Notes: generated from the sequence alone by a model not told the origin. Positions 44,476-56,300 are shown, counted from the stretch's first letter. The stretch is 64,000 nt of DNA from Symbiodinium sp. CCMP2592 (GCA_905221615.1 CAJNDT010000001.1:1725894-1789893); one strand, 5' to 3'. Translations and numbers: made by a program.

Positions 44476-46577
44476 TTAATCAGGAAGTACAGGACGGATG
44501 CGGCGACCGCGCTGACTATCCACGCTCTGGCTCGGCAGAAGTGGATCAGCAAAATCGGCCTCAAAGATGCGGAAAGACTGCTTCAGGTTCTCGTCAAATT
44601 CTAGAATCGCAGCCACATTCCCACACCTGCACGCTTTCAAGACGAAAGTCGCAGCACCACTAAGTTTTGCTGAGGCCAGCGCCGGTAGCAGTAGTTCGGC
44701 GCAGACCAGACAGTCACAAGAGCCTGTCTTAAGAGAGCAATGTGAACACAGCAGAGGTCGCGATCACGGACAGCATCCGCGCCTCATTGAACATCCACTT
44801 GTAGCCGTCCATGACTAGCTGATGAGCACGTCCAATGAGCTCAATCCCATTGGTATGGTTGAACCTCGCACGACATGATTCAGCTGACTCAGTGGCTCAC
44901 TCAATAAGAACTCGCTGCACACCCTGTTGGCCCGGCACTACATGGAGGCGAATCGTCAGGGTCCGATTTCATTCCAGTGAGTTGGCACTACCGAGCAAAC
45001 AAGCGAATGCAAGGTCCCGACCCCTTGACAACGTCAGCACCGAAGAGATAGCCGGCACCTCTTGGGGACAGACCCCAGCCGTCTAGGTCCTTCAACATCC
45101 AACGCGGAACAGCAGCAGCAACAACCACTTTGGAGAAACATGGACCCTGTCCTCTGGATCTGACCACATGAGGTCACACATGGCACCCTCGTGAGGGACC
45201 TTCGAGCGGAGACGGGGTTACATGACATTGTAACACTGCAACCTCCTAAAGGACAGCACCCTGACTCGCACCGCTTTCAGCGAGCCTCCTGCTTGCGATC
45301 GATGCTGCGCACATCGTCTAAAGTGTTGATTGCAGGAGAAAGCCCGCCGTGAACACAGAAAACGCGATCCTGACATCTTTCAAGCGATCACAGGGATCCG
45401 TTTTTAAGGTGCCACTGGGAGTGGCCTCGATGAGCGCCGCCAAGGCTAGGTAGTCAAAGATCTCTGTACAGTATCGCCACCTGAAAAAGTTGAATCACTT
45501 CCTGCCTTCTGCGTGGAATCTTGCGGACTCTCACTCTGCTCTGCGCTGCCAGGCCACACATTCACGCTACCATACTTTCGGAGGCATTCGTCGTAGAATC
45601 CGTACACCTGCAAGCGACTCACGATTAGACGAAGCCCTGAGCCCTGTCAAGTCTCTGCCTGAGTTATCTGGCGGCTTTCATGGTTGCCCCGAATCAGCAT
45701 TATTCGGTCGGGGTAGCGCACCTGTAGATCTTGCAACATGTGCCAAGCCAGGCAAGTGCTGCCCAAAAGCTTTCTCTGCCTTCAGGGCCAATAGAAGCAG
45801 GAAGGTCTCCACCTTGCAATGAAACTGAAAGCACCCACAAACAAGCATCTTCTTCTTCAATCAACAGTTTGGTGGGTTATTTTGAGGGGCCAACACTGTA
45901 GAATCCTCTGTCAACGAAGTCGCCCATGAACAAATAGTTTGTGTCTGGGCAATCACCACCTACCTGCCACGAAAAACACGCCTGGTATTCGGGAATCGAA
46001 GGTTGCACAGGCCTTAAAGAGTTCCACCAAATCATAGAACTGCCCGTGGATGTCTCCGCAAATCTGAGAATCAGAGCGTGTCGCGATTTGAAACGGCGTG
46101 CGCTTGTGCTCGCGCAAGAGAAGCAGCTCGGAGCCCGGCTGTGACAGGGGCATCTACTCGCTGCACATTGCATTCCTCGACGAGGATATCCCGTGCTTTC
46201 GAGCACAGGGCCTGTGACAAGCACTCGTTCCACAGAGGATCAACAAGGGGACAGATCGCTTCACCATTACACCACCAAACAACAAGAGCGCAGTCAGAGC
46301 AGCATGCTCGTTCGGCATTAATTTGTCCTTCGAGGTCACAAGCTTCAAAATCGGACACGTAAGTGTCGCCAAGCTGCTTTGACTTCTGCTTCTTTGATGT
46401 ACTCGCACCTGAACAAGTGCAAACTCTCGCATGAATGTGTGCTTCGACTCTGCCATGTCCTTGCCATTCAGTCTAACAGCATGGCGTTTGCGGGAATGAA
46501 AGCTCAGGTAATGACAAGAACAGCCGGTCCCGCCTCTTGAGCTGATCGATTTGTCTGTCTAAATCTGAAACTCCCAT
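44476..46577 (-). CDS. protein phosphatase 4 catalytic subunit (PP4/PPX), 15 exons
   Basis: This is a PPP-family serine/threonine phosphatase with a two-metal centre; PP4 acts in DNA repair, centrosome and splicing control. Exons: 46577-46534, 46408-46378, 46211-46140, 46063-46013, 45963-45895, 45812-45780, 45721-45659, 45607-45558, 45480-45426, 45369-45286, 45199-45152, 45089-45022, 44864-44783, 44723-44683, 44626-44476. All join in frame to 313 residues (PP4 is about 305-307). The start is [20 protein letters not shown]. Catalytic motifs are complete: GDIHGQ, GDFVDRG, RGNHESR, the HGGLSP loop, RAHQLV, and [11 protein letters not shown]. The segment [15 protein letters not shown] separates PP4/PPX from PP2A and PP6. 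Of 14 introns (49-166 bases), ten begin GC, three GT, one GA. The C-terminus is uncertain: read straight through it ends RPVLPD and lacks the family's YFL tail. Confidence 0.96.
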
Positions 46578-48895
46578 GGCTTCTTCAGCCGCGCATTCCA
46601 AAATTACGCACACTTGAACCGACAGCACAGCAAAATAGGCAAAATCAACAATAAGCTATCCATGGATTGAAACACTATAGACCTTACGGCAACTATGCAG
46701 AGTGACATTGGCACACATGCAACGTCAAACGGATTTAGTGTGCAACTTTTTGTATAACACGACCGATGCTGTCATGATGTCGCCTGTGGGGGAAGGGCAG
46801 TCGAAGTCCCAGCCCTGGGATGTATAGGCTCAACTCCCCATTTGCAATGAGTCGCCAAGATACATGCAAGGGGCTTTGGCAGCTTTCCATTGCCGTCAGT
46901 ATTAGCATACCAGCGAAGATAAATTTACCAAATATGTTGCATTTAGTTTGACTGTTCTCGTCTTTTCAAGCCGGAGAGCGCTGGCCTTGACTCAACAAAC
47001 CGAACTCCTTCTTCTCCTGCGCTTTTCCGCTGCTGTCCGAAACCGCAAATGCTCCCAAGCTCGCAGGAGTGCCTGCATCTGGTGCGTGATAAACCCGACA
47101 TCTGTGACACATGAAGGGGCTGCATGCCTTCGCGACGGTTCAAAACCACATCGCATCACCTGTTGCAAACAGTAATGATTGATTCAAGGCTGCACAACGT
47201 AACGTTGCTGAAACAGACGGTTCCTGCAGTCCGCTACAGTTCTCAGCAGCCGTGCATGCAGCGCAGTTCTTTTGCGGATGTGGGTCTGCTTAACAAATCT
47301 CGAAAAGGATCCTGAGCATGTTCTGCCAACGCGCCGGGAAACACCAAAGACAATGGCGTGTGCAACATCAATTCGCCCTTCGGTGTGCTTTCGGTGGTGA
47401 GCATAGGCATAAACTCGACTGGACTGTCCATGTGCATCAATCTGCATCAATGTGTTTTAGACTCACGCATGTTGAGGCCGACATGAAAATTTTGCCACAT
47501 AAATTGGAACACAAGTATCTCCAACAGCTTTATTGGTATTGAAGTGGAAGAACAACAAGGGTTAGACAAGCATGACAAGTGTTCCAGTTCAGCTACAACC
47601 AGATTGGCGTTTTGGCCGAAGGACCAAAACGGAGTGCAAAACACTCTTCGACCGCAGAGAGGTGCAAGCCGGGTTCTCGGTGAAGACTTTTTTCCAATAC
47701 AGTTCTAAACTTCCACACGAACCCATTTTGTTCTTCGACCTGTTCAAGCACCTTTCCACTCGTGTGCAATTTGGACCAACCTTGGGGTTTGTCGTTCAAA
47801 AAAGTTGCCGGTCGCGGCGTTGCGCGCGGTAAATTTCACCTTGAAACACCGTTCGAAGGGCAGCACCTATTTTTTCGTTGGCAAGCGCAAATCGCGCTGC
47901 CACTACGCCATAGCGCACAGACACCAAGCCTTTTAGACACCAAGCCTTGCAAAAATGTCTGCTGCTTTGCGTGCCGTTTAGCTCCAGACCTGACGAGACT
48001 TCCAAACACCATATCTTTGGTTTCTACCAAGCCATGATCCTGGTTCGAAAACCGTAAACCCCAGCATGGACCGCCACCAGAACCACGTCTGCAATTTTGT
48101 TTGGTCCAAACACCCAAAACCGCCACAAAAGCTTTGTCTCAAAGGTCACATGTCAGCTTTCACTTTGAATTCGGACATTTAGAACCGCCAAAAACTTTGT
48201 CTTCCAGAACCACGTCTATCATGACGTTTTCGATCCAAACATCCAACTGTCAACTTTGCATGAAACTTGTAACTCCAAGCTTGCTTTCCATTAAAACAAG
48301 TTTCATGCAATGCTTTCCATGCAGTTATGCAAGGCATAAACAAGCTGATGCACAAATTTGTTGGCGTCAGGGGGCCTCATTGGCTGCGGCTGCTCTGAAT
48401 AACTACGGAACACACAAACACACAAGCGGCTCTAGCCCAGCTCGCAGTCAGAGCCAGGAAGGCGACACACGCACTGGTTGCTGCAAGTCCACACTGCCAT
48501 GAGTTTTTTTTGCGTGGTCGGGCCTCAGTGACAACGGCTGCTGCGCTCGGTCCCTATAAGAAGCAAGAAAGCAAGAAGAAGCAAGAAGGCAAGAACAAAA
48601 AACTACACAAGGGTGAAAGCTTCAAGGCTAACTAAACAAAGGCCGGCAAAAACCGCAGGTTCGAAAACTACGTCATCTACCCTGTTCGGCACCGGCAGTA
48701 CTGCACAAGCCTCTCAGCGAGCTAACCCTCCAAACTCCAAACTGTACAAGGAAGGCAACAACCTACTCAGCGACAAACAGAGGTAGAAGAGAACCGTCGT
48801 CCAGCAACTACCCGAAGAAGCGGTGGGTTCCCCAACGCAAAGGTCCCCGGCCGTCGTTCTAGTCCCGTCGGACAACGAGCGAGACCGCAAGCTTC
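46578..48895. other. long stretch with no gene recognised
   Basis: There are short frames on both strands only. The part from 47560 to 48330 repeats loosely related phrases (AAAACTTTGTCTTCCAGAACC-like and TTTGGACCAA-like words), suggesting an old repeat. A purine-rich AAGCAAGAA run lies at about 48558-48600. No exon-like peptide was found. Confidence 0.4.
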
Positions 48896-48899
48896 GTTT

Positions 48900-49645
48900 C
48901 TGCGTTGTCGCGCACACCAAAGTCCAAGACAAGTGGAGCCAACCGGGAGCCCAAACCCAAGGCCGTAAGAGAAGCACCGTTCTCGCTCTTACTAACTGCA
49001 ACCTTGCAACCCGGTAAGAAAGGGCACCGCCCGAAGCAGGGAAACGAGACACATGGCAGGCCAAAGGTGGCAGAAGCCGCGTTCACGCACGTACTAACCG
49101 CAACATACACCGAAAGGAGTCGCGACCATGCCAAGCGGCAACAACCAAGCAACGCAGAGCAAGGCCCAAACCCTGGGCCGAAAGGCAGGCAGCGTTCACG
49201 CGCTTACTAACTGCAACCTTGCAACCCGGTGAGAAAAGGCACTGTCCGAAGCAGGGAAGACGACCCACATGGCAGGCCAAGGGTGACCGAAGCGGCGTTC
49301 TCGCACTGACAAACCGCAACATTCACCAAAGGAGTCGCGATAATGCCAAGCAGCAGCAACCAAGCAGCGACAGAGCAGAGCCCAAACACAAGGCCAGCAG
49401 TTCTCGCGCTTACTAACTGCCTTGCAACCCGGTAAGAAAAGGCACTGCCCGAAGCAGGGAAAACGAGGCACATGGCAGGCCAAAGGTGGCAGATGCGGCG
49501 ATCTCGCTCATACTAACCGCAACAAGCACCGAGAGAGCAGAACCTGAACCCAAGACCAAGAGAAGGAGCGTTCTCGCGCTTACTAACTGAAACCTTACAA
49601 CCCGGTGAGAAAAGCTGTCCGAAGCAGGGAAAACGAGGCACGGGC
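48900..49645. repeat. tandem repeat of about 0.2 kb, four units, with internal half-unit similarity
   Basis: The anchor CTTACTAACTG occurs at about 48988, 49203, 49409 and 49579, so spacing is 215, 206 and 170 bases. Each unit shares AACCCGGTAAGAAAAGGCAC, CGAAGCAGGGAAAACGAG and CACATGGCAGGCCAA. A second, related word (TACTAACCGCAACA followed by CACCRAAAGGAGTCGCGA) lies half a unit away, so the repeat seems to have arisen from a shorter duplicated element. No coding function is apparent. Confidence 0.9.
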
Positions 49646-50330
49646 CTTAAGAGAATTTTTAGCGTTTTTCCGAAAAACTTTTGAGTCCTCCCTCACCTGC
49701 TTAGACGTGGCTTGCATGGGCTTGAACTTTAGTTTAAAGACTCCAGAAATGCGCATGCCCCCGACGGGACGCCTTCCTTGAGAAGGCTCGACACACACAG
49801 GTCTGGGTAATCATATTTCTTAAGCAAAGCTTCCCACAAAAGAATGCGTTTGGATGCTGTAATCTCACAAACATCAGGGTGCCGCCTCATTGGATGACAA
49901 CGAAGTTAACCACTCCTTGATTTCCCTAGCCCTCAAAAGCGGAGACTTCGGCGTCTCCCACTTGTCCAAGAATTCAAGAGTATCATTCAAGGGGGCCGGG
50001 AGCATAGAGCCCATCGACCTTGGGTGACATGATTCGGACGCTTTCCGCATGAACTCCAGCTCCCAGGGAAACCCACAAGCCATTTTCCAGGAATCAACTT
50101 TCACAGTTCTTTCCCCCCCCCATCTGGGACTATCGGCACGGAGCAGCTGAGCTATTGCCGGGATGTGTGCCAAGGTGGCACCACACTGTGGCGGCACGGG
50201 CCACGGCCAAGAGGCAGTCTGCGTTTTGGCCCAGGCGGGCGATGGGACGTTTTGGAAATCTGACTGCTGGACCAAGGTCTCCTCCAATTTTACTTTTGTG
50301 TCGTGCCACGAATGCGCATATGAGGGCAAC
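49640..50330 (-). pseudogene. decayed retroelement polyprotein fragment
   Basis: Three minus-strand pieces in different frames follow one another: WELEFMRKASESCHPRSMGS with APLNDTLEFLDKWETP (about 50070-49950), HPDVCEITASKRILLWEALL with KKYDYPDLCVSSLLKEGV (about 49890-49775), and SGVFKLKFKPMQATSKQVRE with DSKVFRKNAKNS (about 49745-49650). Their order and wording (HP...SKRIL.W...YPD... then G.F...FKP) match, from memory, a conserved segment of long polyproteins common in dinoflagellate genomes that I take to be non-LTR-type retroelements. At least two frame changes separate the pieces, so the copy is broken. It stops at the tandem repeat on its left. Confidence 0.55.
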
Positions 50331-51970
50331 TACTTGAGTACAACCATTTTCGCTGTCACCGATCGTTCATTTTCGAAGCTTTTGCTAGGTTTTACCGGGC
50401 AGCTCTTGCAGATAGAAGCGTATGTCCGAATGCCCATTGCATGGCGCCTACCCCGTGCGTCTTAGCCATGCAGATGGCTTGCTGTTTTAACTCAGCACTT
50501 CGTGCGAAAGGGCTAGCGATCGCCCCACAATCTTTTGATGCTTTCCATCCTCGCTTTAGAAGTTCCTGTGTCCCGTGCTTTGTAGCAAGGCTGCTGCCAA
50601 GAACTAACCCGTAGCATCGGTCAAGTGAGCAGGCGGAGTTACAAAGAGGCTGACTAATCTTGGCGAAGATAGCCACTCCATGCACAGCTTCTAGCCTTTC
50701 TGGCTCACGCAATTTGTCACTCTCGCTGGGCGCCTTCTCGGGTGGCCATCTGTGGATTCAGGACCTCTCCTGGCCAGCCGATTCAGTTGCATCTGGCTTG
50801 AGCTGGCTGCATGGCTGTGCTATCGACACACATCGCAAAGCCATCAGCTTCGGTGGCCGCATTAGACACATGTCTCAGGAGAGCGTTGGCTCTCATGGCC
50901 TTTTCTCTGCCTGACGTGTTGTGTCGAACTTGAGCTTCTGGGTTTCCCACTGCCGCCGAAATTGTCGGTTTTAAAGAAAAACCCAAGATTCCGCCAGGCC
51001 GCTTGAGAGGGGGTCCTGAGATAAGAGCAGGGATGTCGGCAGCTGTCACCTCACCCTCTTCCCTCTTGGGTTCCAGTCCTGCCTCCAAACCCTTAACTTC
51101 TTCCCGCCCGCGAGGCTTGAGGAAGCAGACATCACTTCATCGCGCTTACTGGCAGGGACGCACATTCAGAAGATGTTCTATCCAGTGGCAGCCCGGCGCT
51201 TGGCGAGCTGATACTTGCATTTTTTCCCTTCCGGCGCGTCTTTTTCTCAAGATCACGTGGATCAATCATTCGCGCCATCAGCTTAGCAGGCTGTCTGTGC
51301 TTCAGATAGAATCTAAAGCTCCAGCTTTGACCCGACCCTGGATGTCTTTTGCCTAGACCTTCTCAAGCAAGTCCTCTTTCTTTGCGGCTCGAACGAGCAA
51401 ACGGCGGCTGCAAAGGTTTCCCGTGCATCTAGTTCCTCAGCATTGTACACACTGCCGGGAGTCAAGAGCATTTGGAGTTGCCTTCCACTTCTTCTTACTA
51501 GTTGTTAGAGCGGCTCTAGGCCTGGTTGCATCAAGGCTGTGCTCTGATCTTGGTACCTCCATTGCTGCATTCAGACTCAGCTGTTCAAGCCAGCCCCAGC
51601 TTTGGACTGCTTCATACCGCCCGCTTTCCGTCCTGGCGGTCAGCTCGCCCGCCTTCGCTCCTCCGCAATGCGCAAATAACAGTCATCACGTCTAATGGAG
51701 CTGGCAAACGCTCCATTGCCGATTGGAGCAGCTCTGCAAGCCATGATGCATTTCGGGGATTACGCAAAGCTCTGCTGCAATTCTGCATCTCAGCTCGAGC
51801 CGGATCTGGTGTTTTCTTCGCTGGGTATGCAGACCCCGGACAACGCTTGGTATGTGCATCCATACAACCCATGTGCTTGCACGCGTTTGAAGTCCTGGCA
51901 CAACATTGTGGTGATCAGAACATTCATTTGTTTCCGCATTTGCGCATGGGTGTGCCGACCGCTCTATGGG
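50331..51970. other. possible further retroelement debris, unresolved
   Basis: A long minus-strand frame (50712-50392, including CYGLVLGSSLATKHGTQELL and AKTHGVGAMQWAFG) and another at 51088-50783 may belong to the same decayed element as the fragment downstream, but I cannot name a domain. Nothing is supported on the plus strand. Confidence 0.25.
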
Positions 51971-52770
51971 CCCCTCCCCCTTTGACAAAGGGGGGCTCAA
52001 AGGGGGGCTTTAAGGGGGGCTTACAAAGGGGCTCGAAAGGGGGGCTTAAGGGGGCTTTAAGGGGGGCTTTGAAGGGGGGCTTCAAGGGGCTTTGAAGGGG
52101 CTTTGAAGGGGGGCTTTAAGGGGCTTTGAAGGGGGCTTTAAAGGGGGGCTTTAAGGGGCTTTGAAGGGGGCTTTAAAGGGGGGCTTTAAGGGGGCTTAAG
52201 GGGGGGCTTTGAAGGGGGCTTGAAGGGGGGGATGAAAAAGGGTTTTGAAGCCTTCAAAGTATGGGTGCTACATTGTATTTTCTTTGCAAAACGCACCAAA
52301 AAGCAATTTCGTGAAGTCTGCTTTTCTCATTTTTTCTTCGCAAAAACTCCCCATCAAACGATTTCGTGTGGCTTCTTCTTCTTGTTTTGTGTGTGTGTGT
52401 GATTGCGTGGGGGCTTGTAATTGTGTTTTGTTTCATTAAGTTTGCTTTTCTCATTTTATTTATTTTCTTTGCAAAACCCCCCATAAAACGATTTCGTGTG
52501 GCTTCTTCTTCTTCTTGTTTTGTGTGTGTGTGTGTGTGATTGCGTGGGGGGCTTAAAGGGAAGCTTAAGGGGGCTTCCGGAAGGCTTAAAGGGGGGCTTA
52601 AAGGGGGGCTTAAGGGGGGCTTAAAGGGGGGCTTAAAGGGGGGCTTAAAGGGGGGCTTAAAGGGGGGCTTAAAGGGGAGCTTAAGGGGGGCTTAAAGGGG
52701 GGCTTTAAAGGGGCTTAAAGGGGGGCTTAAAGGGGGGCTTTAAAGGGGCTTTAAGGGGGGCTTAAAGGCT
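51971..52770. repeat. GGGGGGCTT/AAAG satellite with an embedded duplication
   Basis: Two blocks (about 51985-52245 and 52545-52770) consist of short units of AAAGGGGGGCTTAAAG type, about 11-16 bases each and variable in length. Between them lies a non-G-rich insert containing two copies of a CTTTTCTCATTTT...TTGCGTGGGGGCTT segment (52320-52416 and 52444-52554), each with a GT microsatellite. The array ends in a run of 11 C directly beside the retroelement LTR. Confidence 0.93.
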
Positions 52771-52792
52771 TCGACCCTTTGCCCCCCCCCCC

Positions 52793-53279
52793 TGTGCCGA
52801 TACACCTCCAAGGAATACTCCTTGTGAGGAGGTGTATGACCAGTTATTCCCTAAGGATCAAAGGGCAGCGCCCTGCACACGGACAGTAGTTGTTTTGTCT
52901 TGCTACGCAAGGAGAGCTTGTCTTGTCTCAATATGGTAAAACCACTGTGAGCCAATGGGCAGCGGAATGTATATGTATGAGCATGCAGCCATTGCTGTAG
53001 GTACCTGTTAGAGCTACCCCTTTAGAGGTTTATGGTTTCAAACAGACACTAATTTTCTTTTACCGGAAGCATGGCCGCACATTCACACATATACTATTAT
53101 GCCCACTGTCACAGTTGCGGAGTTTGGACTCATGATGAAAACAGCATATTATTTAAGCTAGGTATAGCACTGAAGTACACTGCTGAGGACACTCCTTTTG
53201 CACACACTCATGCATGTTGGTCAGAGAGATCGTCTGTACAAGATCATGTCTGGTGATATTTTCTACATCGAATTATGCA
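52793..53279 (-). repeat. candidate 3' LTR
   Basis: Read on the minus strand this 487-base segment begins TGCATAATTCG and ends TATCGGCACA, so it has TG...CA ends. It starts directly after a purine-rich tract and stops at a run of C that begins the flanking satellite. The second LTR is outside the window, so the limits are inferred, not confirmed by a matching copy. Confidence 0.55.
52800..52837. other. terminal hairpin in LTR end
   Basis: ATACACCTCC (52800-52809) and GGAGGTGTAT (52828-52837) are perfect inverted repeats. Inside them AAGGA and TCCTT pair as well, leaving a small loop and a GTGA bulge. It lies 7 bases from the inferred LTR terminus, in the U5-end region of the transcript. Confidence 0.75.
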
Positions 53280-53297
53280 ACCCTTCACTTTGCTCTT
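53280..53297 (-). promoter_or_regulatory. candidate polypurine tract
   Basis: On the minus strand AAGAGCAAAGTGAAGGG immediately precedes the inferred LTR start; 16 of its 17 bases are purines. This is the expected position and composition of the plus-strand primer of an LTR retroelement. Confidence 0.5.
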
Positions 53298-53341
53298 GTT
53301 AGAGCTTTGTGAGTCACTGTTGTGAAACTCTGAGATTTTCC

Positions 53342-56300
53342 TTATCTCAGATTTGGATCCAGGTTTGGATCATAGGCTCGAGCGTAGACGTTCGGATGTG
53401 GCTCATCCGGGTCTGAATGATCTTCTTCGGAACTTGAGTAAATTCCGAGTAGTCTGTTCTCAGCCCTGGTGAAGGCGGCGTCTGCAGTATCATATCCATG
53501 ATTGGATATTGTCGCCTTTGGCTCGGCCTTTGGCGCAGCTTGTGAGCTGACTGGAGTTGCCTTGGTTTTAGCCGGTTGTGGCTGCTTAGCCCTTGCCCGT
53601 TCAGCCCTTCTTCTTTCAAGCTGTCCGTCTGAGGACGCCCATGATCTTTCACTTTCATCTCCTGAAGGAGATAAGGCGTGGGCATAAAGGCTATTCCAGT
53701 ACTGTGCTGCAGAAGGAGTTAGGACTTCTTCATTGTCAGATTCTGACTGGTCTTCCTCAGAGCTTTGGTCGTCAAAGAGTGTCTCGAGGACATTTTTGAG
53801 ATTGTTATTTCTTCGCTCTATCTCTAGTGAGGAATGGACCAATTGGTTAAAGACTGTCCTTGAGTCCTTCAGTGCTGTTAGAAGGATTTCCACTCTGGAT
53901 AGAGTATCTTGGATGGTGTCAAGATGTTCCTTCCTTTCCTCCTTGTCTCTCTGGATAGAGCTTCGCAATGATTGTGCGATTCTGAGGAGGTCTGTGTATT
54001 TCGTAAGAGGCATAGTTACCGTTTGATTGTCATGTATGACAGTTGTTTCGTCGCCACTTAAGTTCCTGAATAGGACTTCCACGACTGGTAGAAACTCCGT
54101 GCTCCACGGTTCCTCTTCATCATATGTTTCTACGTGCTGTAGCACGCGTTGTGTAAACTGATCGGCTGCTTCTACCGTTGCATCGATAGAGCTGACGTGT
54201 CTTGCTGCCATGTTTCGACACGTAATGTTAATTGCCTGGCCTTGATTGGCTTCGTTAAGTGCAGCGTCTGCATAGGTGCAGAGTCCACTGTTGTGGGCTT
54301 CTCTGGCTGCCTTTCGTTGAATGCGCCGATTTTGACCTCCTCTTCTGGTAGGACCTTTTGGTCTCGGAGGATCTGAAGGTACTGTTCCTTTCGCCTTTGG
54401 CGGAGGACTCTTAGGTGGAGGTGACATGTTTGCCTTGTTAGGCACTGGTGGCATTGCCTTGGGCGCTGACGACGATGCGGCACTTGAGAGTGCAGATGTA
54501 CCTTTGGCTTTTGCCGAGGATCCCTTGGGGATCGATGTATAGGTAATCTGCATGGCTTCTTCGGCCATTTGTGCATGCAATGCATCTTTGAATAATTGCG
54601 TCATATGAGGAGTGGTACTTGCATCATCGTAGGTCTGGAAGCGCTCAATGTCTCTTTCGGTGCCACGTGGACGTGTATCACCTCTTTGGAAAGGATCGTT
54701 CCTGCGAATCTCCGCAACTTGTACTGCATGGAGGCAGTTTTTGCACAGCACCTTCCTGCAAACATCTCTTGCTTGCTTGAGCTGGTAACAGCTGTCTGAG
54801 AGATGGTAGACTTCGCTTCGGGAAGTATGCCAGATAGGTCGCAGATCAGTTGTTTCTCCGGAATTGACCCTGTTGGGTCCTAAAGGTTCACGCGTCTGCG
54901 GTTCATCCTCGGGTTCGAGGAATGGAACTCTTTGGTTCGCTGCTGCTTTTGATTTTGGTTGTTGGCGCTCCATACATCTGATAGGAGGCCTGGTAATCTG
55001 CTTCCACATCCAGTGTAAGCCCATTAGCAGCAGAAACACATTCCACGCGATGCTGAAGACGGAGAAGTCCTGCTCACTGGTTAGTGAGTTTGGAAGTGAA
55101 GTTTCATCAGTCTTGATAGACTCTGCGTTCGCTCCACCTCGGTTGCGGTGTCCGAACCAGCCCGACAACCCCGCTGCTGTAGCAGCTGTTCTGAGTGCCT
55201 TGCCGCTCGGAGCAGACGGTGGACGCGATGCCTTCCTTCTTCTTCTCCGGCTGGAGGATTCGTCCTCTTGTTCCTCTTCATCTCTCTGAGCAGACATCAA
55301 GTTTGATGTTTCTCTTTCGTGTTCTTCGATGTCACTTTTTGTTGGTGACGGTTCTTCTTCTAGTCCATCCAGCTCTTCCAAAGACATGTTGAGCTTGTCA
55401 ACAATATTGGTTCTTTGAGGCCTGGACCTTGATCTTGGTAGATCTTGTTGTGAAGAGGACGATGATTCCTGGTTCCTTCTTGGAGGAGGACCTTCAGGCT
55501 CGCTGGGACGTTCAGGCTGTGGCCATTCCCAGAATCTTCCGTATCTGTGATGGCTACCTGATGGTTGCGATCTGTCGTACCAGCTGTTGCCGGATGAGTA
55601 AACGAATGAATCTTTGTAACCCCAGTATTCAGCATTACGCTGCTTGAAAGCCTTTCGCTTGTCAGCGATCTTCTGAACCTGGGCATCTGACCGGTTGTGT
55701 TTCCCTTTTGTAAGGATTGGTTGTATCGTGAAGCCCAAAGGGCTGTGCCAATCTTTGTCAGAGGGACTCAACCATAGGTCAAGGTTAGAAAAAGTTGAAT
55801 AGTACTGCTTGACTGAGACAAACAGACGGATATCAATATCCCTGTTATTGTTCATGTCCTGCCACATATCTGAGATTCGCTCCCAGTATGTTCTTTCGGC
55901 GGCAGGTGTAACATCTCTTGGACTAGGTGACGCCGTGTGCGGCGTTTTACTCCAGTCAAGGATATAACTGTTGATACAGTCAAGGTCAGCAACTTTCTTC
56001 GCCGGGTCCGCCGGTAGACGATCTGCACGTGCCAGTCTGTGCTGGTCGGAGTTGTTCAAGCAAAGATGTCGCACTTGTGAGTGCCTTCCTGCTATTTTGT
56101 TGAATGCTGCAAGTTTCTTCTCCAGGTATAGAGAAAACAAACTGTTTCGCGGGTGAACGTCTCCACCTTTTAAGGTGAGCCTCGACGCAATATTATTGAG
56201 ATCTCCCGCTATTACATCCGGTTTAAAAGGGAGAATCTCGTTGAGGAACGCGTTCACCAGTTCGCGTCTCTGTTCTTCCTTATGAGTCATGAATGAGTTG

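Noticed and set aside
46578-48895. Plus-strand gene around 47.6-48.5 kb
   Set aside because: The open frames are short and made of loosely repeated words; no conserved peptide, no splice pattern.
50392-51088. RNase H or exonuclease domain in the minus-strand frames
   Set aside because: Overall flavour resembles retroelement polyprotein but no catalytic motif could be identified, so no domain is claimed.
51991-52095. Gly/Lys-rich plus-strand ORF (KGGSKGGFKGG pattern) over the G-rich satellite
   Set aside because: It is a direct translation of the short satellite unit, with no protein-like sequence beyond it.
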